A DNA stretch of 64,000 nucleotides from assembly GCA_003993805.1 (NCBI GenBank), contig RSEF01000005.1:18655932-18719931 (forward strand). Direction: 5' to 3'. Origin of the DNA: Himantopus leucocephalus (lineage: Eukaryota > Chordata > Aves > Charadriiformes > Recurvirostridae). The notes below the pieces were generated by a model, which did not search any database, was not told the origin of the DNA, and saw only the letters and a program-made list of their open reading frames with translations. Both the position numbers and the translations under genes were made by a program. Positions 39,801 to 51,200 of this stretch are shown here, piece after piece (position 1 is the first letter of the stretch; each line of letters opens with the position of its first letter).

Positions 39801-41795
39801 TCTCCTCACAGTTATAATTAAACTTGTAAACACTAATTTATGTTTAATTTTTGCAACTAACCTCTGACAGAAGGACTATAAATAGACTGACTTGGATGTC
39901 ATCAACTTTTTTTGTGCATTTTGTATTTCCACACAGAACTGTTCGGTGTACTAAGACCTGGCCATCTACTCAGTCTCTTTCTCCTGCTCTTTTTTTCTTT
40001 CCCTGTTATTTTCTCTAACATTTTCATATGTTGAAACAGAGTCAGGTGGCTGAAGGAGCTAAATATCTGGGGAAAAGCAGCAAGAGTTGTTGCTGAAGGA
40101 AAGTCTTGGCTGGCACAAAGCTCAGGACAGACTGCATTGTGCAAAGATCCATCAGCAAGACAGCAAATGCTGAAAACCCAGATAGCTAATCTATCTTTCA
40201 AATTATTATAATTATCCCACTTACACTTCTTGGAAGCTATTAGTATTGGTAACTCTTAATTGCTCATCTCTCTGCAGGACCAGATTTCACTTACTTGAAG
40301 TAATTCTCACTCATCCTTGATGCAGACTTGTGCTCAAATTCGTATCAGAATTAGATGTAGCTTAGTAGACTCTGTTTACAGTACTCTTTTTATTTATTCT
40401 CAATTTACATAGGATTTTCAAATTCTGAATTTTGCCTTGAATTTTTATTTCATATGGCCTTAGAATGCACTTGAAAGCTGAAGTTTTGCTTGATTTTAAG
40501 TCACAACCAAAGAAGAGATTTGAAGTTTTTTAAATGTGCATTTATTTGCATGTTTCCAAACAACGTTCTCATTTGTCTTTGCCTCAAATATTGGCCTCAG
40601 CTTGCTTGAAACAAAAGGCCCAACCATTTACTGGAAAAACAGCTGTGTGCTTATTTAAAATTCAGTCTGAACTTGCTTGAAATCTGGTTCCAATTCTTTT
40701 TGATATCTGGCTTGGGACTCCCAAGTTCTCAAACTATGACAACGCTTTCAGGGCACTGGCCTGGTTTTGGATGCTAAACTTGAGGGTTGTGCCTGTGTTT
40801 AAAATTCAGACATATTCTCCTACTTAGGTGGACATAATTCTGGAGCCCCGTGAAATTCTGGGTTTGAATATAGGCTGATTCAACATAGACTAAACACTTT
40901 TAGAGCCACCATCCACAAACATCCATATACATAATTTCAAATGCAGTGGAATCACTCGCTTGCTTAACTTAAAGCATGTTTGCAGATTGTAGAGCATGAC
41001 GCTGGGAGTTGTTCCATTGCAGTGAAGCCCCTGTTTTGATTATCAAGCCAAACTCGAGACCTGCTGGCAGAGCCACAAGCACAGGTCACCGCAGCAGGCA
41101 GCCCCCTGCTGCCAACCAGCTTGGGATACCCAGTGAGACAGCAGCAGGGGCTGCAGGTTGGCTCATTGCAGGTCCATGGACTGCGCCTTCACACCTTACT
41201 GATGTGGCCACAGTCTCCCACAGAGTGCAAATGCCATACGTACCCACTTTGCCTTTCTCTTAATTATAGGGGTTTTCAAGTTTTTTCCGCAAGCCACAGA
41301 CCAAATCAACAGAGATGTTCTCTTTGCTAATTAAGTGGTTTTTTACCCACCACTTAGATGGAAAAATAATACAAAGGACAGGATTTCATAGTTTTAGCTG
41401 CTTTGATTCAGTGAAGGAAATGCTCAGTGTGAGTAATGGCATCCTTAATCAGCCTAGCCCTTGCACACACTTCAAAATACCTTGACATTAAATCAGTGCT
41501 GAAGTAAGACCATTGTAAAGTTTAGCAGTCGAACAAGAAAGGCAATCTAGCTGTGTCAAAATAATTGAGTATTCCAACAAGGCCTGTGAGACGTAAAACA
41601 GGTTTGGGAATCCAGTATTTTTACAACAGTTGTGCTATTCAGCATATTAGTAAATGTAAGCTATTGGATTTTGTGGTAGTTACATCCGTCCTTTCACCAA
41701 TATTGAAATATTATCCAATATTGAAAGAATTCGTATTAGTCACTTCCAGTCTCAAGACATAAAAAAGTGAAGATAAACATTCATCAGAAAATTTC

Positions 41796-41813
41796 TTTAA
41801 TGAGTGTTTTATT
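41796..41813 (-). terminator. Candidate distal EHF polyadenylation signals
   Basis: On the minus strand this reads AATAAA (41813-41808), shortly followed by ATTAAA (41801-41796). A T-rich stretch lies further downstream toward 41,760. This layout fits a vertebrate cleavage/polyadenylation site. No transcript evidence is available here. Confidence 0.35.
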
Positions 41814-43613
41814 TGAATTTATATCATATTCACAAAAATAGAAACAGTCTTTAGAATTATTTTGTGATACAGAGTCTCCAAGCTCAGATTTACAATGGCA
41901 ATAGTGAAATATCTAACGTGGATTTGTTTCCATATGTATACATTGAAGATGATGCTGTGAGAAGCAAGCAAGAGTTATGCAATGTGTTGCAGAAAGAAAG
42001 ATGAAAATGTAACTAAATTTTAATGTCTGTGTAGTTCATCAGCCTACATACAGTTTACCAGGAGCAAGTTGCTTTAATTTTGTACAGAAAATATAGTTTG
42101 AGAGTGCTCATGACAACACCTTTGACATTTTGATTTGCATGTAACTATATAAATATAATATACTTTCCTATCTAGAGCTTTATACATATGAAAAATTATA
42201 GTACAATAAAAACCTATACACATGGTTCTACCAGTTAAGCAGCTGCTAACTTAAAGAATACATCTAAAAATATGATTGCTCAGCCTCTGAAATATAAAAT
42301 AAATGAGCAATCAGAAATGCTTTTTGTTTAAATAGTAATTTACATAAACATTCATCTCTTCATTTTCTCCATTTGCTTAGGTCTGGTAAAAAGAGTCCCT
42401 TTGGGTGGTTGCATCTGTCCTTGGCAAGAACTGTAGTTTTAAACAGTCTTTTTGTTTGTCTACAGCAAAAGTGAATGTATTTGTAAAACAGAGTAAATGT
42501 TGGCTGGCTTCTATTCCAACTTTGTGCTATTATAATGCTGAATGACAAGTACCTAGTCTGAAAAGTTCTGCAGAGTAGGAATAGAAACTTGCACGATTTC
42601 CACGTGCTGAAAGACTTAACAGTGGAAGACTAACATTTATACTGCACCCCAGCGTAAATCACTCTCTAGGTTTGTACAGTATGCTTCTAAATAAAGCTTT
42701 ATCTTTCACAGCCTTTAAAAGCAGGTTTAGCTGCTGCTTGGTAACCAAGTGGTGACACATATATCACAAGTTCATTTTATCTCCCACGAAGTTTGGTGAC
42801 AGAACTGGTAGAAAGTGGCTTTATGAAGGTATTAGAATCAGTTGCTCTAAGATGTATGTTAACCTGAGATAAGGTATAACAACACTGCGGATTTGTGGTG
42901 GTACCACTGATTTCAGATTTTCACCCAGCATGTGGATTGGGAGGGTCAGGGGGGAGGGTGAAGAGCATGGCGTAAAGGACTGCAAATAACCATGGGGTGG
43001 TGGGAAGGAACGGTCTTTGAAATAAAGTGAAGGTACTCTCTTCATCTGATGGGTTGGTTCTTTCTATATGAACTACGAAATGATGGTAAAAGAAGTGGAA
43101 TGTAGCTAATCAAGCTAAAAAAAGGAAATTATTGAGTTGCACAAAAGCAAGCAAAGCTACACATTCAGTCAAAAAAAAAGACAAGAGAGAAACACAGAGT
43201 GAGAGAAAAAAAAGTGCTTTGAAGTACAGAGGCTTGTTATTTGATTTGTAAATAAGATGAACCTCTCTCCACCCAGGTTATGAAAAGTAAAATTTGTCAT
43301 GTATGGGTAATTGATGGTGACAGCTCTGGTACACACAGTGTAGGAGGTGAAGTTATTGTTTGACATGCCCTATATGTGTAGATAACAAGTTAGTCTCTCA
43401 TGTTTGCCTACAAATTGTTGCTAAGCACATTTTATACCCTTTATATTGATACTTCTCTTATCTCTTGGTTTCATCTCTATTTCCTTTTAAGACAAACAAA
43501 AAATGGAATATCCAACAACCTCCAGCTGCACCTTGCTGCATTTCAAGCTAATATGGATTCAAATCCAAGGAACGTCTGAAGAAATGGATATTGGATGGAT
43601 TTAACATTCTTAA

Positions 43614-43635
43614 TTTTTTTTTTTTTTTTTTTTTT
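43614..43635. repeat. T22 run (A22 on the EHF transcript strand)
   Basis: A 22-nt T homopolymer within the predicted 3'UTR. It could be an insertion tail or a simple-repeat expansion. No retroelement body adjacent to it was recognised. Confidence 0.9.
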
Positions 43636-45150
43636 GTCCTGGACTTCTCAGCACCTGTTATTATTTTCCAAATTTCCCATCCCCGAAAAAGTGAGTTGGA
43701 ATCGATCTTGCTTTCACCAAGGAAATCTTGTTTCTCAACTTCCACATCTCAGGTACTCAGGCACCTGGTGAAGTGCTGCCTCCCTAAGTTTTTATTTCCC
43801 CATGTTCTGCATGTGCTTGGTGCCAGCAGGAAGCACTTGTGACTTGGAGAAAGAAAAAGCTGCCAATGAATGTTCAGTCTCTGCACAGCACTGCTAGAAA
43901 TGAGCCCAAAATACTGACCCAGATCTGAATGTCTGGAAAATCTCAGTGTATTTATTTTGGTGGGTTTTTCTCCAACTAAGACTCTCAAGCACAGTTGACA
44001 AATACAAATACAATATAGAGTTAGACTTGAGAAAAGCAAAGGCAATGAACATTTTACATGCACTGGAACTTTGCATTTCTGACAGGTTTTTTGAAACTAT
44101 CTGTCCAAGTGAGATTTGACCTGCCAAGAGGACCATATGACTTGAAGGAACTGGGGGGATTGCTCCCTGATGCCATGGGATTAGTATATGTTCTGCTTGG
44201 TCACTTCCTCACTGCTTCATATAGCATGAATCTGAATGCTTTAATTAGGAATATAAGAGGGTAGGAGAAGTATTAATATTTCTACTGGGAAACTGGTGCC
44301 TTTTAATAAGTTTGCCCAGTCAGAGAACAATAATCTTCCTTCAATAGCATTTGGTCCCTCAGATTGATTCTCTTCCTGCAGTTCACCTCCAAAATGTTAG
44401 TTAAAAACAAATAGCCCTTTTCCTGGGATGAGCTGAATGCCCTTTGGAGATTAGGGAAGGTATTCAGTACCAGCCAAAGTCAGGTCCTAAACTTCTGCTT
44501 ACAAAAGAAGGTCCCAGTGGTGGAGGTAGCATGGGTTCTCCGAATAAAAGTTGACAGCCACCTTGCAGACCTACTTCTCTCTGTGGCTGGGATAAGCTAG
44601 CTGAAGAGGAACCCACCGTCTGACTCAACAAAAGCAACTGAAAGCCAGCAAAGTGTTTAAGCACTCAGAAATCAGAGGAGGGAAGGAACAAGTGGTATTG
44701 GCCAATGAAAGCTATAAACCAGCTGTCTATGGAAGAAGACTACTTGGCTCAGAGATGCTTTACTGTTTCCTCCACTTATAGTTGCCTTCCAAAGTGGATT
44801 ATCATACTCCCAAATGCCCTAGTATGCTCCTTCCCTTTCTTTGCATGACTCACAGCATTGTCATAAATCACATTATGCCTGTATGATTTTTAAAAAAAAA
44901 GAAAAACTTCACAAGAAGGGGAAAATAATCATAATTCTATAATGTTATCTTATATCACAGAAAACTGTGTACATTTTTTCCCCATACAGGACATACTTCA
45001 AATAAAATAATTTTAACACCGATAATGATAAAGTTCCTTCTTCCCGATAGAAGTAGAATTGGTTTTTCACCCCAGTTTGGTATATAAATATAAGAAAATA
45101 GTCTTTCAATATTTACATCCAGGTGTTCTAAATGTTATTTCTTGACATAT

Positions 45151-45250
45151 TTAATTCTCATTTTCTCTCCAGCCACGGGCATTCTTTCCAAATTTATATA
45201 CTAATCTCCGACCATCCACACGCTCCAGGATTTCTCTTTTATAATAGTAT
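45151..45250 (-). CDS. EHF: EHF last coding exon 9 and stop
   Basis: After the acceptor ttttattttaacag the exon completes Arg266 and encodes [20 protein letters not shown], then [12 protein letters not shown] and TAA at 45153-45151. It supplies the end of the recognition helix and the final beta-hairpin (wing) of the ETS domain. The C-terminus is the same as in mammalian EHF. The exon continues into the 3'UTR. Confidence 0.97.
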
Positions 45251-48200
45251 CTGTTAAAATAAAAACATAGAAAAAGATTTAAGTTTAAATTCAGCTATGG
45301 TCCTAAAAGGCCATGGCCAACTAGGCAATCCCTCAGCTAGCTGAGAAGTCTTTATCTTCTATTGATATGTATATAATACCAAACATTATTATAACTGAAA
45401 AACAGAGAAGAAATACTGATGTCTTCTTTTTACTTTATATTAAATATCTTCTGAGTTTGAATTTCACCATATTTCAAGTCATACCATATTGCCATATTTA
45501 TCACACACTCTTATGAGATTTCACAGGGTTTTTTTCCATATATGCCAGTATCTGAAATCAGACCAGGAAAGAATCTCAACTTCCATTTAAGAAAACTTCT
45601 TGAACTTTCATAGAATATGGAAAAATGCTCAAAATGTTAAAGCAAAGAACAAAGAAAATCCTCACTTAGAATTTGTAAACCTATTTTAAGATCATGGTTG
45701 GGGAGTATGTCTAGTTTCTGAACTTTGCAGGTCTCTGGCCATTCAGTAGCAAGTGAACTTTCAGCTTTCTATAACCGTGTTTCCTTTCTACATCGGTTGG
45801 TTGGGTGGACAGCAACTGAATGTATGTTATATATATAAAACACATATGTATGTTATATATATTATATATTATAGTATACAGAAACAGGAGGGGAAAGAAA
45901 AGACAAAGAACATAATGTTACAATCTCAAAATTAGTGGGAGAGGCTCAGCTGTCAAAGAAAGCAACTGGTGCTGCAGAAAATTCATTTTTAAAAGTCAAC
46001 CAGATTCTCCATTCAGGTAGTCTCTTTACATGCCTCAGTCTTCTACAGCAATATCCCAGCTCACCTCATAGCCCGGCTGAGTTTCTCATAAGTCATGCTG
46101 CTGTTGTTTTTCTTCTTTCCCCAGAGCTGAGCCACAGCTTCAGATTTTAAAAATCTGAAGACACCTTCTGACCGGTCTTCCCACTTGATTAATCCTGGGT
46201 TTTTCTCAGGACTGAGAAGAATATCTCGAATAAATTCCCAAAGATGAGTTCCTCGAGGGTCTGAAAGAGGAAAGGGGTGTCTAAAGGAGTGTCTAAAGAG
46301 CTCTCTGGGCTACATTTTCCGTTTTCATGTCATGTTCTTACAATGTGTTGTCTACAGACAGTGACCACTCAATAGTCCATAGTTCCTGGAGCACAGGACC
46401 CCCACCTTGGAGATATACAGGCAAAAAATGCTGACAACCTTTACACTGAGGTTGGAAATGACTGTCAGCCTTTGGCAATCTGAGCCCCGTGGCAGGCGGG
46501 CAGGAGTCCCAGCAACCAGGGGAAGCAGAGTCCAAACCACCCACTGCTTCCTTCTGCCTTTGGCACTGTTTCTGCCTTGAAGATCACTTGTTTAAGCCTT
46601 TGTCTCATCTCATTTGCCCATTTTTCCTGATATTCTTTTACAGCATGGCATGTAACCTGATATTATTGTGCAGTACTTGAAACAACCAAAATAATTGTGA
46701 AGCAGGCACTGAATCTCCACACATTTAAAAGACAGACAGAAGGCAAAGGAGGTGAAATGCCATTCCACATCAATGAGTGTTTAGTCCCAAGTCTCTTAGG
46801 TAGACTTAAAGAAGTAAGGTGTAGAGTGAATAGAGAGATAGTGACAAAACTGGCTATCCAAAATTTTATGTAAGAAGGGTAGAAAAAAGTTGAACTGTGA
46901 TATCAGAAGAGGTAAAAAGCAGATCTCTAAGTTGAACAGGTAGACCTCCAAGTTTAAGCACAAATCCATCCCACAGTTACTGTAGAGATGGTATCAGAAA
47001 CTCCAAGTCAAAAAGAAGAAAAGGTTAAATAAATCCAACAAGTCAGAAGTAGTAGTTTATGAACGAAGAATAACAAACACAGTGACAAGGTGGGCCAGAA
47101 ATATAGCAGTCCTTTGGTCTGACTTCAAAAGCATGAAACGGTTTAGACCAAATTAAGGAGGAAACAGGCTAGTAAAAGATGTGAAGGTAAATAGAAAACA
47201 GTATACAGTGCAACAGGAGTAGAAGTAGATTTCAGCCAACTAATCCAGTATTTCTTTTTATTATTATAATTGTTTTCTAGAACTAACAGAATGCGGACCT
47301 AGTCTATCTGGACATCACTAACATACTCAATAGATCATGACACAGAGACATACTGAAGAAACTGGAAATGCAGGGGATTAACCCAGCACAGCAAAGTGAC
47401 CTTTTCTATATGCCAAGGTTGTGATTCAGTTCTTAGAATCATAGAATACCTTAGTTGGAAGGGACCCATAAGGATCATTGAGTCCTCCTGCTCCTCGCAG
47501 GACTACCTAAAACTAAACCATATGACTGAGAGCTTTGTCCAGATACTTCTTGAACTCTGACAGGCTTGGTGCTCTGAACACTTCCCTGGGGAGTCTGTTC
47601 CAGTGACTGACAACTCTCTGTGAAGAACCTTTACCTAATGTCCAATCTGAACTTCCCCTGATGCAGCTTCATTCCATTTCCTCATGTCCTATCACAGGTC
47701 AACAGAGAAAGGAGATCAGCATCTCCTCCTCTGATGCCCTCCTTGAGGAAGATGTAGATTGTGATGAGGTTACCCCTCAGCCTTCTCTTCTCTAAGCTGA
47801 ACAAACCAAGTGACCTCAGTTCTTCACAAGTCTGTCTTCAGACCTGTCTTATCTAATCCTTTCATTAGCAACCTTGATATACACACAAAAAAAAAGAAAC
47901 AAAAGATCTGCATGCAGATAAAAAGTCCAGGAGTTCTGGTTGGGCAAAGTCACAGAGCAGGGTAAGAAAAAGAGTCAGGAAGAGACAGATAATCTGGAGA
48001 CCATCTTGAAACAGGATGAAATAAAATACTACAAAATGCAGCGAAGGACAAATGTGCAGGTTTTCTATTATAAATAGGGAATGACACAGGATGCAAAAGA
48101 TGTACACAAGATAATTTCAGCATAAAAATCTCAGTAAAGTACATTAATAGAACTATGACCAGAAATCACAATTATGGTAACCTGTCTTCAGAGTCAGGTT

Positions 48201-51200
48201 GAAACAAAACTAGCAGAAACAGCAGATGAGGGGAGTGGAAGGACTCAGAGAAGAATGTGGCAGAATTGAGGGGCAGGTGCTTGCTCGTGAAGATGTGTGT
48301 GAGAAGTTCTATAAGGAGATGCTGAGCAGGATCTCTGGTGCATGCTGCACCCGGGCACGATGATGGCCATGCCCACGCACAGACTTTCCTGATTTAATCC
48401 TGGGTGTCCTTCATCATTCCTTTACTCCAGTCCACCAGCCCAGCTCAACATAGGGCAGAGGTTTCTGGTAGCTTCCCCATAAGCCCTCACTGATAAAAAT
48501 AATTTGAAAATACTGAGTCAAAAATAATGTAAGTAAACAGTACTGGAAACAGTCAGATCCTTGGAGGATTCAATCACAATAATTATCTAACCCATTTTGC
48601 TTTCAAAATGCTTCCTTTTCCTTCCCGAAGGAGATTTGCTTTTAATGTATTTCTTTTCCTTCAGTGAACCAACCATTATAAACATGGATGTCAACTTACT
48701 GTGCTTCTTGGTGTGGGACTTTGGGGTATGATCTTGCATTTTTTTCACATCTGAAGAATCTGCAGAAAAGGAAAATGAAGCCTATTTGTAAATTTGATTA
48801 AAGACTTTCCATTGACTAGCAGGTTGAAAGAAATAAAACCACAAAAAAGAATGAATATCTCTTTTAAAGATAATCACTTTTCAGAAGGTAATCTAAATGA
48901 GGAGGAAGGGGGAGAATTTTGTTTTCTGTACTATATGTTAATCAGCACACTTCACAAAGAGACCATTGATGAATAAAGAATGAATGCAGAGGTAAATATT
49001 TGGTTTTTGAAACCCATATTTGATTAACAAATACCTCACCTCCTGTTATGTGTGAGAGAGAGAAAAATAAGATGATCACATCTATAAAAGGAATCCTGAA
49101 TTGTCCCATTATGTCTTAGTCTTTGCAGAAGCATGTATCTTTTGGGGGGTTATTTGTTTCAGAAGAGATGATCTAATGTGAAACGTATGCACTGGTACCA
49201 ATGCACAGAATACTTACCTGACTGAAACATAATGAACTGGCACAGTGTTGTTGTTTGAGGCGGGATGGGGGGGGGGCCAGGACTGCACTGGTAGGAGTTT
49301 TTGGCAGCTGGATGTGCATATATTGTTCTGTGGCTCAGAGCCAAAGAAACAAGCCATTTCTCATCAATGGTACTTTATCACCTGCAGCCAGCCAGAGGAG
49401 GAATAGGTTTTCTGGCACAAGTGTTTCTTCAGAAACAAAGAAAAAGTGAAGTTCTGCCTGTTCATGACTGTAACCTACCTCACAGTCTGCACGCTCAACC
49501 CTCTCACCCTCAAACCACTGCAGCCTGGTTCTGCTCTTGTCATTAATGAGTAGCTTCCATTTGATTGCTCTGTCTCAAAAAATCTGTGAGATAGTCCTGA
49601 GAGGGAGTCCCTTCTGTGTTTGCTTTTCAGAACACTTCATGCCTGAATTCCGTAAGGCAAAACTTAAGGTCCCACGCACGTTTTCCCAGCTTCTATGAAT
49701 GCTTGATTATCATACTTTTCATGGAAACTGGGCATTTGCATGGGAAAATGACTCACAGGAAATATTCATTTGCATAGAAACTTGTCAGATTTGCACAAGC
49801 AACTGCAATAACTGCATGTGAAAAGGTAGATGCAAAGATATTCACACACTTGCTTTATTCATACTTAACTGGAAACATAAACTGAACAGGTCAGTGAGGA
49901 TAAGCCTAACCTCCATTATTCTGAGCCTGACGTAATTATTGTCCTTGACCCCCAAGCAGCAAACGTGTTCTGAGTCATTTTGCCTTCCCACTCTCAAAGA
50001 GCAGGAACTAGCCTGAACCTCACTCAGCTTGGAGGGAAACAGTAAAATGAGGCTTATTTCACTGTGTTTCCTCAGATTATGATTCCCTTGATGTTATTAA
50101 AAGTCTGTGGGCACTCCAGGCGGGGACAGCAGGAACCAGTCTTTTATTTGCCCTCTTATATAAATCCTTCTCATTTTGAAATCCCACAATGCACTTCCAA
50201 ATATTTATTATGCTCCATTTAGCTGGAGATTTATTGTTGGAAGTTTAGTTGCCTTCTGCCTAGCTGGTGATTTATTCTGGATTTCAGCTGTGTAAAGAGT
50301 CTCCTGCTCTGCCTGTGCTCCTACATGGAGACTGGTTTCAAACATGCCATGTTAGGAGGCTGAGGCCTGACAGATGAAAAGAGTTATGATGCAGTTTCAA
50401 CAAAGCTGTCTTGCAAAACCTTTGACAAAAGGTTGCACAGTATTTGCATATGATTCAGGAATGAGCCATTTTTTTACGGGATATACAAATTTAGGTTTTA
50501 CAGGAGGCTGTGCCCTTGGCGTGCCACCCTAGCTCTAGGCTTAAGCAGTCAGCAGGTAAACACACTGTGCCAGGATCTTGACAGGTCCCCAGTCATGTCA
50601 GAGAACTCCAAAATCCTGGTAATCATCTTGTGGGAGTGGGTGGAGGTGGTGGAGAAAGCAGAGTTTTTTTAAAGATTGGTGGTTTTCTTCTTCTGGTCAG
50701 GTTTTCTCTTTTTTTTTTTTTATTTATTGCTGAGTGCATTAGTTTAAACTGTATGTCACTTGGCAAGTCTGGCTGTGCTGTGAGGCTGGGGGATGCAGTG
50801 AATGGGCAGTCACAGAGGCTGCGACCCCTGCCTGTGTGGAGAGGCACAGGGTTGTGCCCAGTGCAGCAACAGCGCCTGCAAGGCTGCATCTACAGCAGTG
50901 TGCTTTCCTTTCTCATCCCCCTATGACATCCACTGCTTTCTCCCTCAGGTCTGTTTGCTTAACAGCTTTCTAAGAAGGACCTGCCCCCTTTCTTGCTCCC
51001 CTGCTATCCCTGCTCTCCTCTTTTCCCACTACCTCACTCTCACCTCTGCCCCTGGTGCCTGTCCCCGGGACAAGGTCCACAGAGAACCCCGACACATGTG
51101 CCCAGACGGCACTTCTGCTGGGAACTAGAGCAAATGGGTTTGCTCTTTCTCCTGCCCTTTAGCAGGCAGATTGTATATCTGCCTCAGGGAAGCACTGTGG

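Larger units (their letters stand above)
31266..41789. other. Intergenic, no gene recognised
   Basis: Unique-looking sequence. It contains T- or A-rich runs at about 31,270-31,289, 31,531-31,557 and 33,220-33,244, a C13A16 run at 33,864-33,892, and a GC-rich hairpin at 41,098-41,154. The ORFs are short and lack splice or homology support. Confidence 0.5.
41790..45150 (-). other. EHF: Probable EHF 3'UTR (distal end uncertain)
   Basis: This is AT-rich sequence directly after the EHF stop codon with no competing exon. On the transcript strand, AATAAA hexamers lie at 43951-43956, 43791-43796 and 41808-41813; ATTAAA occurs at 44302-44307, 44240-44245 and 41796-41801. The most distal pair sits close together and is followed by T-rich sequence, so I take it as the likely final poly(A) region. 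A 22-nt T run at 43614-43635 reads as A22 in the transcript. The extent is inferred; a shorter UTR ending near 43,790 or 43,950 is possible. Confidence 0.45.
46261..48699 (-). other. EHF intron 7 (contains nested LINEs)
   Basis: Phase-1 intron of 2,439 nt. The part from about 47,060 to 48,060 is LINE-derived and is described separately. The rest (46,261-47,060 and 48,060-48,699) shows no exon or repeat that I recognise. Confidence 0.85.

Noticed and set aside
1..41789. Searched for APIP or other neighbour exons on both strands
   Set aside because: No translated segment resembled APIP, PDHX, CD44, ELF5 or another known protein.
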